From assembly GCF_016741815.1 (NCBI RefSeq), contig NZ_JAERRJ010000008.1, positions 186,001 to 250,000 of the forward strand: a stretch of 64,000 nt of DNA, read 5' to 3'. How positions within the stretch are numbered: position 1 is the stretch's first letter; each line of letters begins with the position of its first letter. The DNA is from Nocardia acididurans (GTDB lineage: Bacteria > Actinomycetota > Actinomycetes > Mycobacteriales > Mycobacteriaceae). Below the pieces are notes generated by a model that worked only from the letters and a program-made list of their open reading frames with translations, searched no databases and was not told the origin of the DNA. Below, piece by piece: positions 50,782 through 58,656 of the stretch. A program made the position numbers and the translations under genes.

Positions 50782-52043
50782 CGAGCAACATCCCCGAGCC
50801 CCGTTACGATCGCCGCGCCGCCTCCCGGGTGCTGGCCGTCCTCGCCCGGCCCGGACTGGCCGGTGGCGCGGTCGCACCGCAGTCGCCGCGGCGCATCGAA
50901 TACACCTGCGCGCGACTACAACCGGAGCCGGGCTCGCATCTGACCCTGTCGCAGCGGCTGTATCTGGAACGGTTCATGCGGCCCTGCCGGGCCGAACAGG
51001 TCACCAGCGCCACCCATCGCATCGCGTGGACCGACAGCGAGGGCATCCCGAACACCGGGCACTTCCATTCCGGCGGGCTGGGGCCGATCATGCCCATCGC
51101 CATGCGCGAGACCGTGCTGGCGCTGTGGCGTGCACTCCGTGCAGATACCGGGTTGGCGCAGCGCATTACGGGTTTGACCGACCGGGACCGGGCGGTGCTG
51201 GCGGGCACGACCACCGACCACGAACCGCACGACATCTTCCGGGTGGGCATCGAGGCGTGCGGTCGCGCGCTGGCACAGCATGCACTGCTGGCGCGCTGGA
51301 CCCCCTATCGCACGCCGGCCGAATTCGCGCTCGGCATGCGGGATTCGGGGATCTACAGCGCGGTGGCGACCCGCTGGTACTGGGAGCTGCAGGCGTCCAG
51401 CTATCGGCGCGGAATGATCGCGGTCACCCTCGCCACGCAACCCGATGGCACCGTGCGGTATTCGGCCGAAACCGTGGCCACCCTGCGGTCGATGAAGGAT
51501 TCCACGATCGCGGACGCGCATCGGATCATGCGGCGCGCCACCACCGCCGAGGGCCTGACGGTGACCGAGGCCATCGCCAAGTACCACGACGAACTGGATC
51601 TGATCTCGCGCCAGTACGCCCTGCTGCCCCCGGGCACCCGCCCGGCCTGCCTGGCCGCCATGCCGCATCAGCTCGGCGGCGCGCACTACAGCATCCTGCC
51701 GCTCGTCGTGGATCGCTTCACCGACCTGTTCACCGGAATCGTCGAACGCCTCGGCATCACCGAGGTCCCCGCGGAAACCGGTTCGGACACCGGGGAACTC
51801 AGCGCCGACGAGCAGATCTTCTACGTGCCGGATATGAACTGCCAGCACTGTGTGCGCACCATCACCGGCACCCTGGAGTCGATGAGCATCCGCGTGCACG
51901 ATATCGATCTGATCAGCAAGCGGGTGACCGCGGAGTTCCGCAGCCCCCGCAACCGGCATCGCGCCTTCGAAGCGCTGCGCGACAGCGGCTACAACCCGAC
52001 CACGGCCCTGCCCGCGGCGGCCTCCACCGAAAAAGCGGTATGA
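50778..52043 (+). CDS. Unknown protein with C-terminal heavy-metal-associated (HMA) domain
   Basis: A 421-residue protein. The first 340 residues match no family I know; they are soluble and rich in Arg and Ala, with HFHSGGLGPIMPIAMRETVLALWRAL and MPHQLGGAHYSILPLVVDRF as distinctive stretches, suggesting an enzyme fold. Residues 347-415 read as HMA: YVPDMNCQHCVRTITGTLESM places the CxxC metal site at 355/358. HMA domains bind Cu(I) or similar ions. AGGAGG precedes the ATG, which overlaps the upstream stop, and the gene overlaps the following start by four bases. Confidence 0.8.
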   Translation: MTSNIPEPRYDRRAASRVLAVLARPGLAGGAVAPQSPRRIEYTCARLQPEPGSHLTLSQRLYLERFMRPCRAEQVTSATHRIAWTDSEGIPNTGHFHSGGLGPIMPIAMRETVLALWRALRADTGLAQRITGLTDRDRAVLAGTTTDHEPHDIFRVGIEACGRALAQHALLARWTPYRTPAEFALGMRDSGIYSAVATRWYWELQASSYRRGMIAVTLATQPDGTVRYSAETVATLRSMKDSTIADAHRIMRRATTAEGLTVTEAIAKYHDELDLISRQYALLPPGTRPACLAAMPHQLGGAHYSILPLVVDRFTDLFTGIVERLGITEVPAETGSDTGELSADEQIFYVPDMNCQHCVRTITGTLESMSIRVHDIDLISKRVTAEFRSPRNRHRAFEALRDSGYNPTTALPAAASTEKAV

Positions 52044-53512
52044 CGGCTGCCGCACCGTCGGGTCTGCCGGCGAAGATTCATCCGCTGGTGCGTGCGTTCC
52101 TGGATGCCCCCGGTGCGGTCGAGGACGCCCTGCTGCGGTTCGGGTCGCCCGCGCATCTGGTGTTTCCGCAGGTGTTCACCGACAATCTGGAGCGGCTGCG
52201 GGGCGTGCTGGAGGCGCGGGATCCGCGGTATCGGATGTGCTACGCGCACAAGGTGAATCAGTCGCGGGCCTTCGTGCGCACGGCCGAGCGGGCGGGGATC
52301 GCGGTCGACGTGGCCTCGGCCGAGGAACTGGGCAGCGCCCTGGCGGCGGGGTTCGGAGCGCAGCGGATCGAGGTGACCGGGCCGAAGGGCGAGTCCCTGC
52401 TGCGGTCGCTGGTCGGCGGCGGAACCACGGTCAATATCGACAATGTGTGGGAGTTGCGACGGCTCGCGGAGCTTGCGCGCGAAGACGCGGCGGCGCGGGG
52501 TGCGGAGTTCGCCGAAGTCGAGGCGCTGGTGCGGTTGTCGGGGTTCGCGGGCGCGCCGGTCAGCCGGTTCGGGGTGCCGCTGCGGCAACTCGGGGAGGTG
52601 CTCGCGGAATTGTCGGCACAGCGGGAGTGGATCACCTTCCGGGGGTTCGCCTTTCACATCGATTCCGGAGAGCTGGCCGAGCGGGTGCGAGCGGTCGACG
52701 CCTGTCTGGACGCGACCGAGCGCGCCTATGCCGCGGGTCTCGCGCCGACGGTGCTCAATATCGGCGGCGGATTCCGGCAGGTGTTCACCGCCGACGCGGA
52801 CGCGTTCGACGACTATGTGATCGCGCTGCGCGAATCGCTGCTCGGACGGGGTGAGCCGATGACGTGGGGTGGGAATACGTTCGGATTCCATATCGACGGC
52901 GGTGCCGTGCACGGGATTCCGGTGTTCCACAAGTACGCCAATACCGTGCCCGCCGATCGCATGCTCGCCGAACTGCTCGATACGGGTATGGAGGCGCACG
53001 GCGGGCGCACCATCGCGCAGGTGTGCGCGGAGAATCTGCTCGAATTGTGGCTGGAGCCGGGTAAGGCGCTGGTCGATCATGCCGGAATCACGGTGGCGCG
53101 GGTCGAATTCGTGAAGGACGCGGCGGACGGCAGCACGCTGGTGCATCTCGATGTCAGCCGCGACACCGTGACGCCCGCCGATCAAGAGGTGATGGTGGAT
53201 CCGATCCTGGTGCCGAGCGTGACGCATGCCCCCGTGAATTCCGGTGCGGTGGGCGTATTCCTGGCCGGTCGGCTGTGCCTGGAACGGGACCTGGTCACCA
53301 ATCACAAGGTGTGGCTGCCGCAGCGACCACAACCCGGGGATCTGATCGTTTTCCCCAATACCGCTGCCTATCATATGGATTTGTCGGCAGCGACCGCATC
53401 CATGCATCCACTGCCACCGAAACTCGCGGTGACCCGGAATACCGATGGATTCGACGTGTGCCGCGATGTCGACTACCTGCCCTCGGTCGGGGAACGGCAC
53501 GAGGTGCGATGA
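52040..53512 (+). CDS. PLP-dependent decarboxylase-fold enzyme (Orn/DAP type, Y4yA-like)
   Basis: A 490-residue fold-type III PLP enzyme. MCYAHKVNQSRAFVR holds the PLP Lys71, FRGFAFHIDSGEL and VLNIGGGFRQ the phosphate-binding segment, LWLEPGKALVDHAG the conserved EPGR/K-like motif, and AGRLCLERD the catalytic Cys found in ornithine/lysine/diaminopimelate decarboxylases. The length and sequence style are like the Y4yA group, named after a rhizobial protein (recalled, not searched). It overlaps both neighbours by four bases or fewer. Substrate is probably an amino acid made by the next gene. Confidence 0.85.
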   Translation: MTAAAPSGLPAKIHPLVRAFLDAPGAVEDALLRFGSPAHLVFPQVFTDNLERLRGVLEARDPRYRMCYAHKVNQSRAFVRTAERAGIAVDVASAEELGSALAAGFGAQRIEVTGPKGESLLRSLVGGGTTVNIDNVWELRRLAELAREDAAARGAEFAEVEALVRLSGFAGAPVSRFGVPLRQLGEVLAELSAQREWITFRGFAFHIDSGELAERVRAVDACLDATERAYAAGLAPTVLNIGGGFRQVFTADADAFDDYVIALRESLLGRGEPMTWGGNTFGFHIDGGAVHGIPVFHKYANTVPADRMLAELLDTGMEAHGGRTIAQVCAENLLELWLEPGKALVDHAGITVARVEFVKDAADGSTLVHLDVSRDTVTPADQEVMVDPILVPSVTHAPVNSGAVGVFLAGRLCLERDLVTNHKVWLPQRPQPGDLIVFPNTAAYHMDLSAATASMHPLPPKLAVTRNTDGFDVCRDVDYLPSVGERHEVR

Positions 53513-54846
53513 TGCGCTACGACCACATCACCGAATTGATCGGCAATACCCCTCTGCTGCGCCTGGATCCGGCGGTGCACGGACTGCACAATATCGAGCT
53601 TTACGCGAAGCTGGAGTCCTGCAACCCCTTCGGTTCGGTCAAGGATCGCGTGGCCTGGGGCATGATCCGCGACGATCTCGACGAACTCGTCGCCCGCAAA
53701 CAGACGCTCATCGAGGCGTCGAGCGGCAATACCGCCAAGGCTCTTCGCATCCTCGGCGCGATGCACGGTATCGGCCTGCGGGCCGTGACGAATCGCATCA
53801 AGGTGGCCGAGGTGCGCGACCTGCTGCAACTGTTCGCCACCGAAATCGAGGAGCTGCCCGGCCTTTCCGAATGCCCCGATCCCACCGCGCCGAACGACGT
53901 CTACTCGGTCATCGAGGCCACCATGGCGAAATCCCCCGCGGCCTGGTTCCATCCCTCGCAGTACACCAGCGAGAAGAATATCGAGGCGCACTACGCGGGC
54001 ACCGGCCGCGAAATCCACGAGGATCTGGCACGTGACGGGATCACCCGCGTCGACTACCTGATAGGCGGTCTCGGTACCACCGGTTCCACCCGGGGCACCG
54101 CCACCTTCCTCCGCAAACACAATCCGGAATTGCGCACCATCGCGGTGGTTTCCGAGCGCGGCGATTTCATCCCCGGTATCCGCTCCGAAACCGAGATGTG
54201 GGATGTGGGCCTGTTCCAGCCCGATTTCTACGACCGCATCATCGCCGTCGAGGCGGGCCGGGCGGTGGATGCGACGCTGGCGCTCGCCACCGGGTACGGC
54301 GTCCTGGCGGGCCCGACCAGCGGCGCCACCTATGCCGCCGCCCTGGATCAGCTGGCTGCCCTGCGGGTTTCGGCCTCCGATTCCGACCGCCCACTGGTCG
54401 CCGTCTTCATCGTCTGCGACCGCCTGGAGCCGTACCTGTCCTATATCCGGAAACGCCGCCCCGAACTCTTCGGCCGCCCGCAGCGCGCCGCGGCCCCCGA
54501 TGCCCGGGAACTGGCCGAAACCCCGACCCTCACCCCCGATGAGCTCGAGGCCCTCGACCGCACGGCGCGTCCCACCCTGGTGGACACCCGGGGCGCGATG
54601 GCCTACCGCATAGCCCATGTCCCCGGTGCGCTCAATATTCGCGATGACCAACTCGACGACATGTTCGCCCAGGGCATCCCGTTCCCCCGTTCGCGCCCGG
54701 TGGTTTTCATCTGCCCGGTCGGGGATCTGTCTTTGCGCTTCGCCGCCCTGGCCCGACGCGCCGGCTACGACGCCCACAGCCTGGCGGGCGGTATCACCGC
54801 GTGGCGCGATACCGGCAAACCGATGGAGTCCTCGCGCGCCACCTGA
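53509..54846 (+). CDS. Cysteine synthase-like PLP enzyme fused to a rhodanese domain
   Basis: A 445-residue fusion. Residues 1-320 are a fold-type II beta-replacing enzyme: ELIGNTPLLRLD, ESCNPFGSVKDR with PLP Lys45, ASSGNTAKAL for the substrate carboxylate, and GGLGTTGSTRGTATFLR for the PLP phosphate. Residues 350-440 are rhodanese-like: LVDTRGAMAYRIAHVPGALNI and VVFICPVGDLSLRFAAL with Cys402 as the persulfide site, then SLAGGITAWRDTGKP. A fused sulfurtransferase could hand sulfane sulfur to the PLP site. The upstream stop overlaps its ATG (ATGATG). Confidence 0.88.
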   Translation: MMRYDHITELIGNTPLLRLDPAVHGLHNIELYAKLESCNPFGSVKDRVAWGMIRDDLDELVARKQTLIEASSGNTAKALRILGAMHGIGLRAVTNRIKVAEVRDLLQLFATEIEELPGLSECPDPTAPNDVYSVIEATMAKSPAAWFHPSQYTSEKNIEAHYAGTGREIHEDLARDGITRVDYLIGGLGTTGSTRGTATFLRKHNPELRTIAVVSERGDFIPGIRSETEMWDVGLFQPDFYDRIIAVEAGRAVDATLALATGYGVLAGPTSGATYAAALDQLAALRVSASDSDRPLVAVFIVCDRLEPYLSYIRKRRPELFGRPQRAAAPDARELAETPTLTPDELEALDRTARPTLVDTRGAMAYRIAHVPGALNIRDDQLDDMFAQGIPFPRSRPVVFICPVGDLSLRFAALARRAGYDAHSLAGGITAWRDTGKPMESSRAT

Positions 54847-54855
54847 TTCGCGCTG

Positions 54856-55305
54856 TCAGTCGAGATCGATGCGGATGGTCAGCATGCGGCCACCGGCGGC
54901 CAGGGCGCGCAGGGCGATGCCGTCGAGGCGGTAGCCGGGTCGTCCGCGTCCGAGCAGTTCGTGGCGGGCGTCGGCATCGTCGTCGGGGAGCGGATGCGCG
55001 GTGCCGGAGCGCCATTCGAAGCGGAAGCCGTCGCGGAGTCTGGCGGGCCTGGCTTTGACGCGCACGCGTGGGTCGGCCCGGATGTTGTGGACGTAGGCGG
55101 CCTGTTCGCCGCGCCCGGCGATGAGCCAGAAGGTGTCGCCCTGTAGTCCGTTCGCGACCGGCAGGGTGCGCTTCAATCCGGTTCGGCGGCCGGTGGTTTC
55201 GAGCAGGGCGAAGGTCGGCGGCGCGAAGCCGTAGTTCAGCGAGGCGAGCACGGCCGGTTGAATCACCCGCTGGTTGAGCGCTAGTTGCCAGTCTGCCGGT
55301 GCCAT
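54856..55305 (-). CDS. Deazaflavin (F420)-dependent nitroreductase family protein
   Basis: A 149-residue split-barrel protein of the DDN family. FALLETTGRRTGLKRTLPVANGLQGDTFWLIAGRGEQAAYVHNIRADPRVRVKARP is the F420-binding block, matching the family's LLTTTGRKSG...NPxV pattern. The family reduces quinones or nitro compounds with F420H2. ATG 55305 is used. It converges with the operon above, nine bases from its end, and is downstream of a strong hairpin that should end the secreted-protein transcript. Confidence 0.9.
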   Translation of the reverse strand: MAPADWQLALNQRVIQPAVLASLNYGFAPPTFALLETTGRRTGLKRTLPVANGLQGDTFWLIAGRGEQAAYVHNIRADPRVRVKARPARLRDGFRFEWRSGTAHPLPDDDADARHELLGRGRPGYRLDGIALRALAAGGRMLTIRIDLD

Positions 55306-55318
55306 CGTCGGTTCCCCC

Positions 55319-55356
55319 GTCCGTCAGCGGGAGACGAGATGTTCCCGCTGACGGAC
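55319..55356 (-). terminator. Strong 14-pair hairpin
   Basis: GTCCGTCAGCGGGA and TCCCGCTGACGGAC pair perfectly across the 10-base loop GACGAGATGT. It lies 20 bases past the stop of the secreted-protein gene on the minus strand. No T-run follows on that strand, but actinomycete terminators often lack one. Confidence 0.6.
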
Positions 55357-55376
55357 ACGATAGCCAATCCGCCGGA

Positions 55377-55799
55377 CTACAGGGCGATGCAGGCGGAGCC
55401 GAGGTTGATGCCGTTGCCCACAGTGACGGGCTGGCGGGTCTGGAAGGTGGCGTTCGGCTGGAACGCGTAGATGTAGGTGATCTTGGTCGAGGAGGGCGTC
55501 CAGGTGACGCTGGCGGTGCCGTTGTCGGCGGGCATGGCCTCGGCGAAACCGCTGGGGCCCTGGCCCTCTTCGTAGAAGAACACCGGCTTCGTCTTGTCGT
55601 CGACCGTCACCTGGACGGTGTAGGAGCAGCCGGTTCCGTACCGGTGCAGGCCGAGGGTGAAGGACGGCAGGATCCCGATGCTGGTGACGGTGGCGGAGGC
55701 CTGCGGGGCGGCGAGAGCGGTCATGCTCGCGGCGACGCCCAGTACGGCCGCACCGGCGACGAGGCGAATTCCTTTGGGTGAGTGAACAGTTCGGGTCAT
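55377..55799 (-). CDS. Secreted hypothetical protein (140 aa)
   Basis: Residues 1-37 (GIRLVAGAAVLGVAASMTALAAPQASA) make a signal peptide with an ASA cleavage site. The mature part is about 100 residues with two cysteines, one in YGTGCSYTVQV and one in LGSACIAL at the end, which could form a disulfide tying N- to C-terminus of an Ig-like beta sandwich (TASVTWTPSSTKITYIYAFQPNATF). It resembles the many small exported proteins of Nocardia, without an assigned function. Confidence 0.75.
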   Translation of the reverse strand: MTRTVHSPKGIRLVAGAAVLGVAASMTALAAPQASATVTSIGILPSFTLGLHRYGTGCSYTVQVTVDDKTKPVFFYEEGQGPSGFAEAMPADNGTASVTWTPSSTKITYIYAFQPNATFQTRQPVTVGNGINLGSACIAL

Positions 55800-55849
55800 G
55801 GTTGATCAAACTACGGTTCGGGCGCGCGGCGAGGTATCAGACAGATGCC

Positions 55850-56353
55850 CTATTCGGTCACGCCAGAACATGCGCAGGGGGCGCTGGGGCGTACGGCCGT
55901 GCGGGCGGCGACCATCTCGGGCATGCGAACGTCGAGCATGTCGCGTTCCGCGTCGGCCAGCTCCTCGCTGAGGTCGACGTAGAAGCCGGACGTGCCGACC
56001 GGACGGCCCGCGGCGTCGAAGATGCGGTCGGCGACGACCATGACATTGTGTTCGTTGCCGGACACATCGAGGAAACGGTGCCTGCTGGAGAAGGGCTCGC
56101 CCTGGCCGATGGAGCGGGCGATGGCCTCGGCGACGTAGTGCCGGTCCTCCGGATGTTTGTGCGCCAGCAGCAGTTCGGTGGTGGGTTCGATCTCGCCGGG
56201 TTCGTAGCCGTGCATGCGGTACACCTCGGGTGACCACTCCCAGCGGCGGGTGGCGAACCAGAACCGGAAACTGCCGACCGCCGGCCGCTCGGCGGCGATG
56301 TGGACCCATTCGGGTACGAACTCCGGGGAGGTCTGATCGGTGGGTTCTGCCAT
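55850..56353 (-). CDS. PAS-domain protein lacking an output domain
   Basis: A 167-residue protein. FRFWFATRRWEWSPEVYRMHGYEPGEIEPTTELLLAHKHPEDR and SGFYVDLSEELADAERDMLD form a PAS_3 fold. In mycobacterial and nocardial relatives I know, this domain is followed by an ANTAR RNA-binding domain beginning near MPEMVAARTAV. Here the frame ends 13 codons on (CACSGVTE). ATG 56353 has GGAG nine bases upstream. It may be a truncated PAS-ANTAR antiterminator or a genuine stand-alone sensor. Confidence 0.8.
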   Translation of the reverse strand: MAEPTDQTSPEFVPEWVHIAAERPAVGSFRFWFATRRWEWSPEVYRMHGYEPGEIEPTTELLLAHKHPEDRHYVAEAIARSIGQGEPFSSRHRFLDVSGNEHNVMVVADRIFDAAGRPVGTSGFYVDLSEELADAERDMLDVRMPEMVAARTAVRPSAPCACSGVTE

Positions 56354-56412
56354 GCTCTGATTCTCCACCCCGGTTGTTCCAGCAGCCGGGAATTCGATCG
56401 CCGGCTGTGCGA

Positions 56413-57249
56413 TCAGCTGGCGGGTAGCTGCTTTCGCGCCTGCTCAGCGCGTCGCTCGGCGGCGGCGAGGTGCTTCTCGGCGCGATGCAGGGTATCCCGG
56501 GCGGACCGCTCGGCGGCGAGAGCGAAACGCCGCTGCGCTTCGGCATCGGCGACTTCGCCGCGCAGGCGGGTCAGGCGGGTTTCGAGCTCGCTCAGCTCCG
56601 AGGTGGCGGCCTCCTGCGCGGTGCGGGCCGAAGCCGTTGCCGCACGGGCGGATTCGAGATCGGCCAGGGTCAGTTCGAGCTCCTTCGCCGCCGAGGCTGG
56701 ATCGGAACGATCGGTGGTCTCGGACGGCGTCACACGTTCGGCGCGGTCTCGGGCCGGGGGCACGGCGACGAGGGCCGCGGGGCCGAAGCCCTCGTAGCTG
56801 GCGGCGGCGGCCAGGGTGCCCGCGGCCACCTGATCCGCGATATCGGGGTCGGCGAGGGCGGCCTGCAGGGTGCCGCCGATGTCGCGGAGCACCGACTCGC
56901 TGAGGCGCTGCCCGCGCGCCGCCGCGAGGTCGGCGGCCTTGCGGGTGAGGGCGTTGACCACCTGCTGGCGCTGGGTGCCGAGCGCGCGCAGCTGGTCGGC
57001 GGACAGCCGCCGCTGGGCGTCGCGCAGTGCGTCACCGAGGTCCAGCAGCGCGCGGATATCGTCGGCCGTCGTGCGGGCCAGCAGGTTCACCGCCCAGGCC
57101 GCGACGGTCGGCCGCCGGAGCGTGCCGATGGCGGTGGCCAGCGCCTTGTCCCCGGCGTCGCGTGCCTGCCGGACCCGCTCGGTGCGCGCTGCCACGAACT
57201 CCCCGGGCGGTAACCCGTAGAGCTCGGCGACGATCTCCTCGAGCGTCAT
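56413..57249 (-). CDS. Conserved actinobacterial coiled-coil protein
   Basis: A 278-residue protein. IVAELYGLPPGEFVAARTERVRQARDAGDKALATAIGTLRRPTVAAWAVNLLAR is a widely conserved actinobacterial N-terminus of unknown function. The last 110 residues are an Ala/Glu/Arg coiled coil (ELELTLADLESARAATASARTAQEA and onward). Cytoplasmic. ATG 57249 starts the conserved part; the frame upstream to 57330 enters the neighbouring coding region. No function can be assigned. Confidence 0.85.
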   Translation of the reverse strand: MTLEEIVAELYGLPPGEFVAARTERVRQARDAGDKALATAIGTLRRPTVAAWAVNLLARTTADDIRALLDLGDALRDAQRRLSADQLRALGTQRQQVVNALTRKAADLAAARGQRLSESVLRDIGGTLQAALADPDIADQVAAGTLAAAASYEGFGPAALVAVPPARDRAERVTPSETTDRSDPASAAKELELTLADLESARAATASARTAQEAATSELSELETRLTRLRGEVADAEAQRRFALAAERSARDTLHRAEKHLAAAERRAEQARKQLPAS

Positions 57250-57265
57250 GGACCCCAGCCTACGA

Positions 57266-57946
57266 TCACCCCTGCCGGGCTTCTTCACGGACGGGCCGCA
57301 GCCCGGCCCGGACGCCGTGGGTATCGGCATCGAAATACCGCGCGGTGAAGCTGCCCTCGTATCCGAACACCGGCCCGAGCACGGGGCTGGTGACCGTCAC
57401 CCGGATCCGGAAGCGCCCGGTCGCGTCGTCGAACGATTCACGGACCTCGGCGCGCGCGTGCAGGGCGTCGGGCATCCGGAAGTCGACCGGGCCCTCCCGG
57501 AAGTGCAGATCGCCGGAGCGGATGAGCAGCGACCCGTCCGGTTCCGCGACCGGGTGCAGTTCCGAGGCCAGATGCTGGTGGGTGCCCAGATAGTCGAGCA
57601 CGCGGTCCCCGCGCGGGTCGAGCACCATCTGCGCGTCGAAGCGCTGCACGCCGCTGGGGAACAGGAACGTGCGCACGAAAGACACCGTCTCCCGCCCGAA
57701 AGTGTCACGGTAGGGCACGTTCTCGATGGTGAACGGGATCTCGGTGCCCGAGCGCGACAGCAGGATGTTGCGGGTCGCGCCGAGCGCCAGGAACGGCTTG
57801 GTGAACCGGCCGCGCCACACCCGGTGCATGACACCGGTGCCCGTGCAGGCGGTGTTGCTGTCCAGGCCCACCGAGAACCGGCGTTGCAGCTCGGGGTGCA
57901 GGCGGTCGAAGTCGGCACCCATCACGGTGCGGAAGATCGCGGTCAT
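57266..57946 (-). CDS. DUF4166 domain protein
   Basis: A 226-residue protein. HPELQRRFSVGLDSNTACTGTGVMHRVWRGRF and PFTIENVPYRDTFGRETVSFVRTF belong to DUF4166, an actinobacterial family often encoded with polyketide cyclase-like or epimerase-like genes. The role is unknown. ATG 57946 overlaps the stop of the SRPBCC gene by four bases (ATGA), so it is the third gene of the MerR operon. Confidence 0.85.
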   Translation of the reverse strand: MTAIFRTVMGADFDRLHPELQRRFSVGLDSNTACTGTGVMHRVWRGRFTKPFLALGATRNILLSRSGTEIPFTIENVPYRDTFGRETVSFVRTFLFPSGVQRFDAQMVLDPRGDRVLDYLGTHQHLASELHPVAEPDGSLLIRSGDLHFREGPVDFRMPDALHARAEVRESFDDATGRFRIRVTVTSPVLGPVFGYEGSFTARYFDADTHGVRAGLRPVREEARQG

Positions 57947-58656
57947 GAGGTGGCCTCCAAGGCCGTGAGCAGGGTTGGAGCGGTGGTGCGCGCCGGCGGG
58001 CGGCGCAGGCAGCGGCGCGCGGCGGGAGTGTGCCGGGTCGGCGGCAGCAGCACGGCCGCCGCGATCAGCGCGAGCGCCGCGATCCACCCGCTGCTGAGCG
58101 AAAAGACAAGCAGCGCAATGCTTGTCACTATCGCAGTGGTTCGCGCGGCGGCATCGGCGACGGCATAGCCCAGGGACCGGCGCGGGCTGATGTCGGCTTC
58201 GCACCACAGTCGCAGCCGATCGAAGGACCAGGCGGTGCCCCACCCCATGAGCGGCCGGAACAGGTGGTCGGCGAGTCGCCCGAACCGCCCCCATCGCACG
58301 CGGTAGTCGTATCCGGTGGCGAACCGGATGCCCGCGTCGGTGGGCACGTACCGCCAGTACCCGCTCCCCTCCTCGATGATCGAGAGCGGATCACTCGACC
58401 GGAACCGCAGCGCCGACACCCGCGTCCCGTCGGCCCGATCGCGTTCTCCCGCACTGATTCCGGTGCCCGCGATGGGCCGCCACGGCAGCACCTTGTTGGC
58501 GTACCGGAAGTGCTGTGGCTGCCCGGGTTCCAGTGGCAGATAGTCGATATCGGTGAACCGCACGTCCCAGCGCTGATGCTGTGCCGGGTCCTGCGTGCGT
58601 TCCCACAGCAGATCCATCTCGGTCTGGATGACGGTTTCGATGTAGAGCTTTCTCAT
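57943..58656 (-). CDS. SRPBCC (START-like) protein with membrane segments
   Basis: A 237-residue protein. ETVIQTEMDLLWERTQDPAQHQRWDVRFTDIDYL starts a START/polyketide-cyclase lipid-binding fold (residues 1-140). The second part has hydrophobic helices (AIVTSIALLVFSLSSGWIAALALIAAAVLL), placing it at the membrane, followed by an Arg-rich tail. The ATG at 58656 overlaps the MerR stop and its own stop overlaps the DUF4166 start, so the three genes are translationally coupled. A hydrophobic ligand is likely, and may be what MerR senses. Confidence 0.85.
   Translation of the reverse strand: MRKLYIETVIQTEMDLLWERTQDPAQHQRWDVRFTDIDYLPLEPGQPQHFRYANKVLPWRPIAGTGISAGERDRADGTRVSALRFRSSDPLSIIEEGSGYWRYVPTDAGIRFATGYDYRVRWGRFGRLADHLFRPLMGWGTAWSFDRLRLWCEADISPRRSLGYAVADAAARTTAIVTSIALLVFSLSSGWIAALALIAAAVLLPPTRHTPAARRCLRRPPARTTAPTLLTALEATS

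Noticed and set aside
49507..54846. Housekeeping Suf/Isc iron-sulfur assembly operon
   Set aside because: No scaffold, SufBCD, IscU or IscA genes are present, and the other three genes have no iron-sulfur assembly role.
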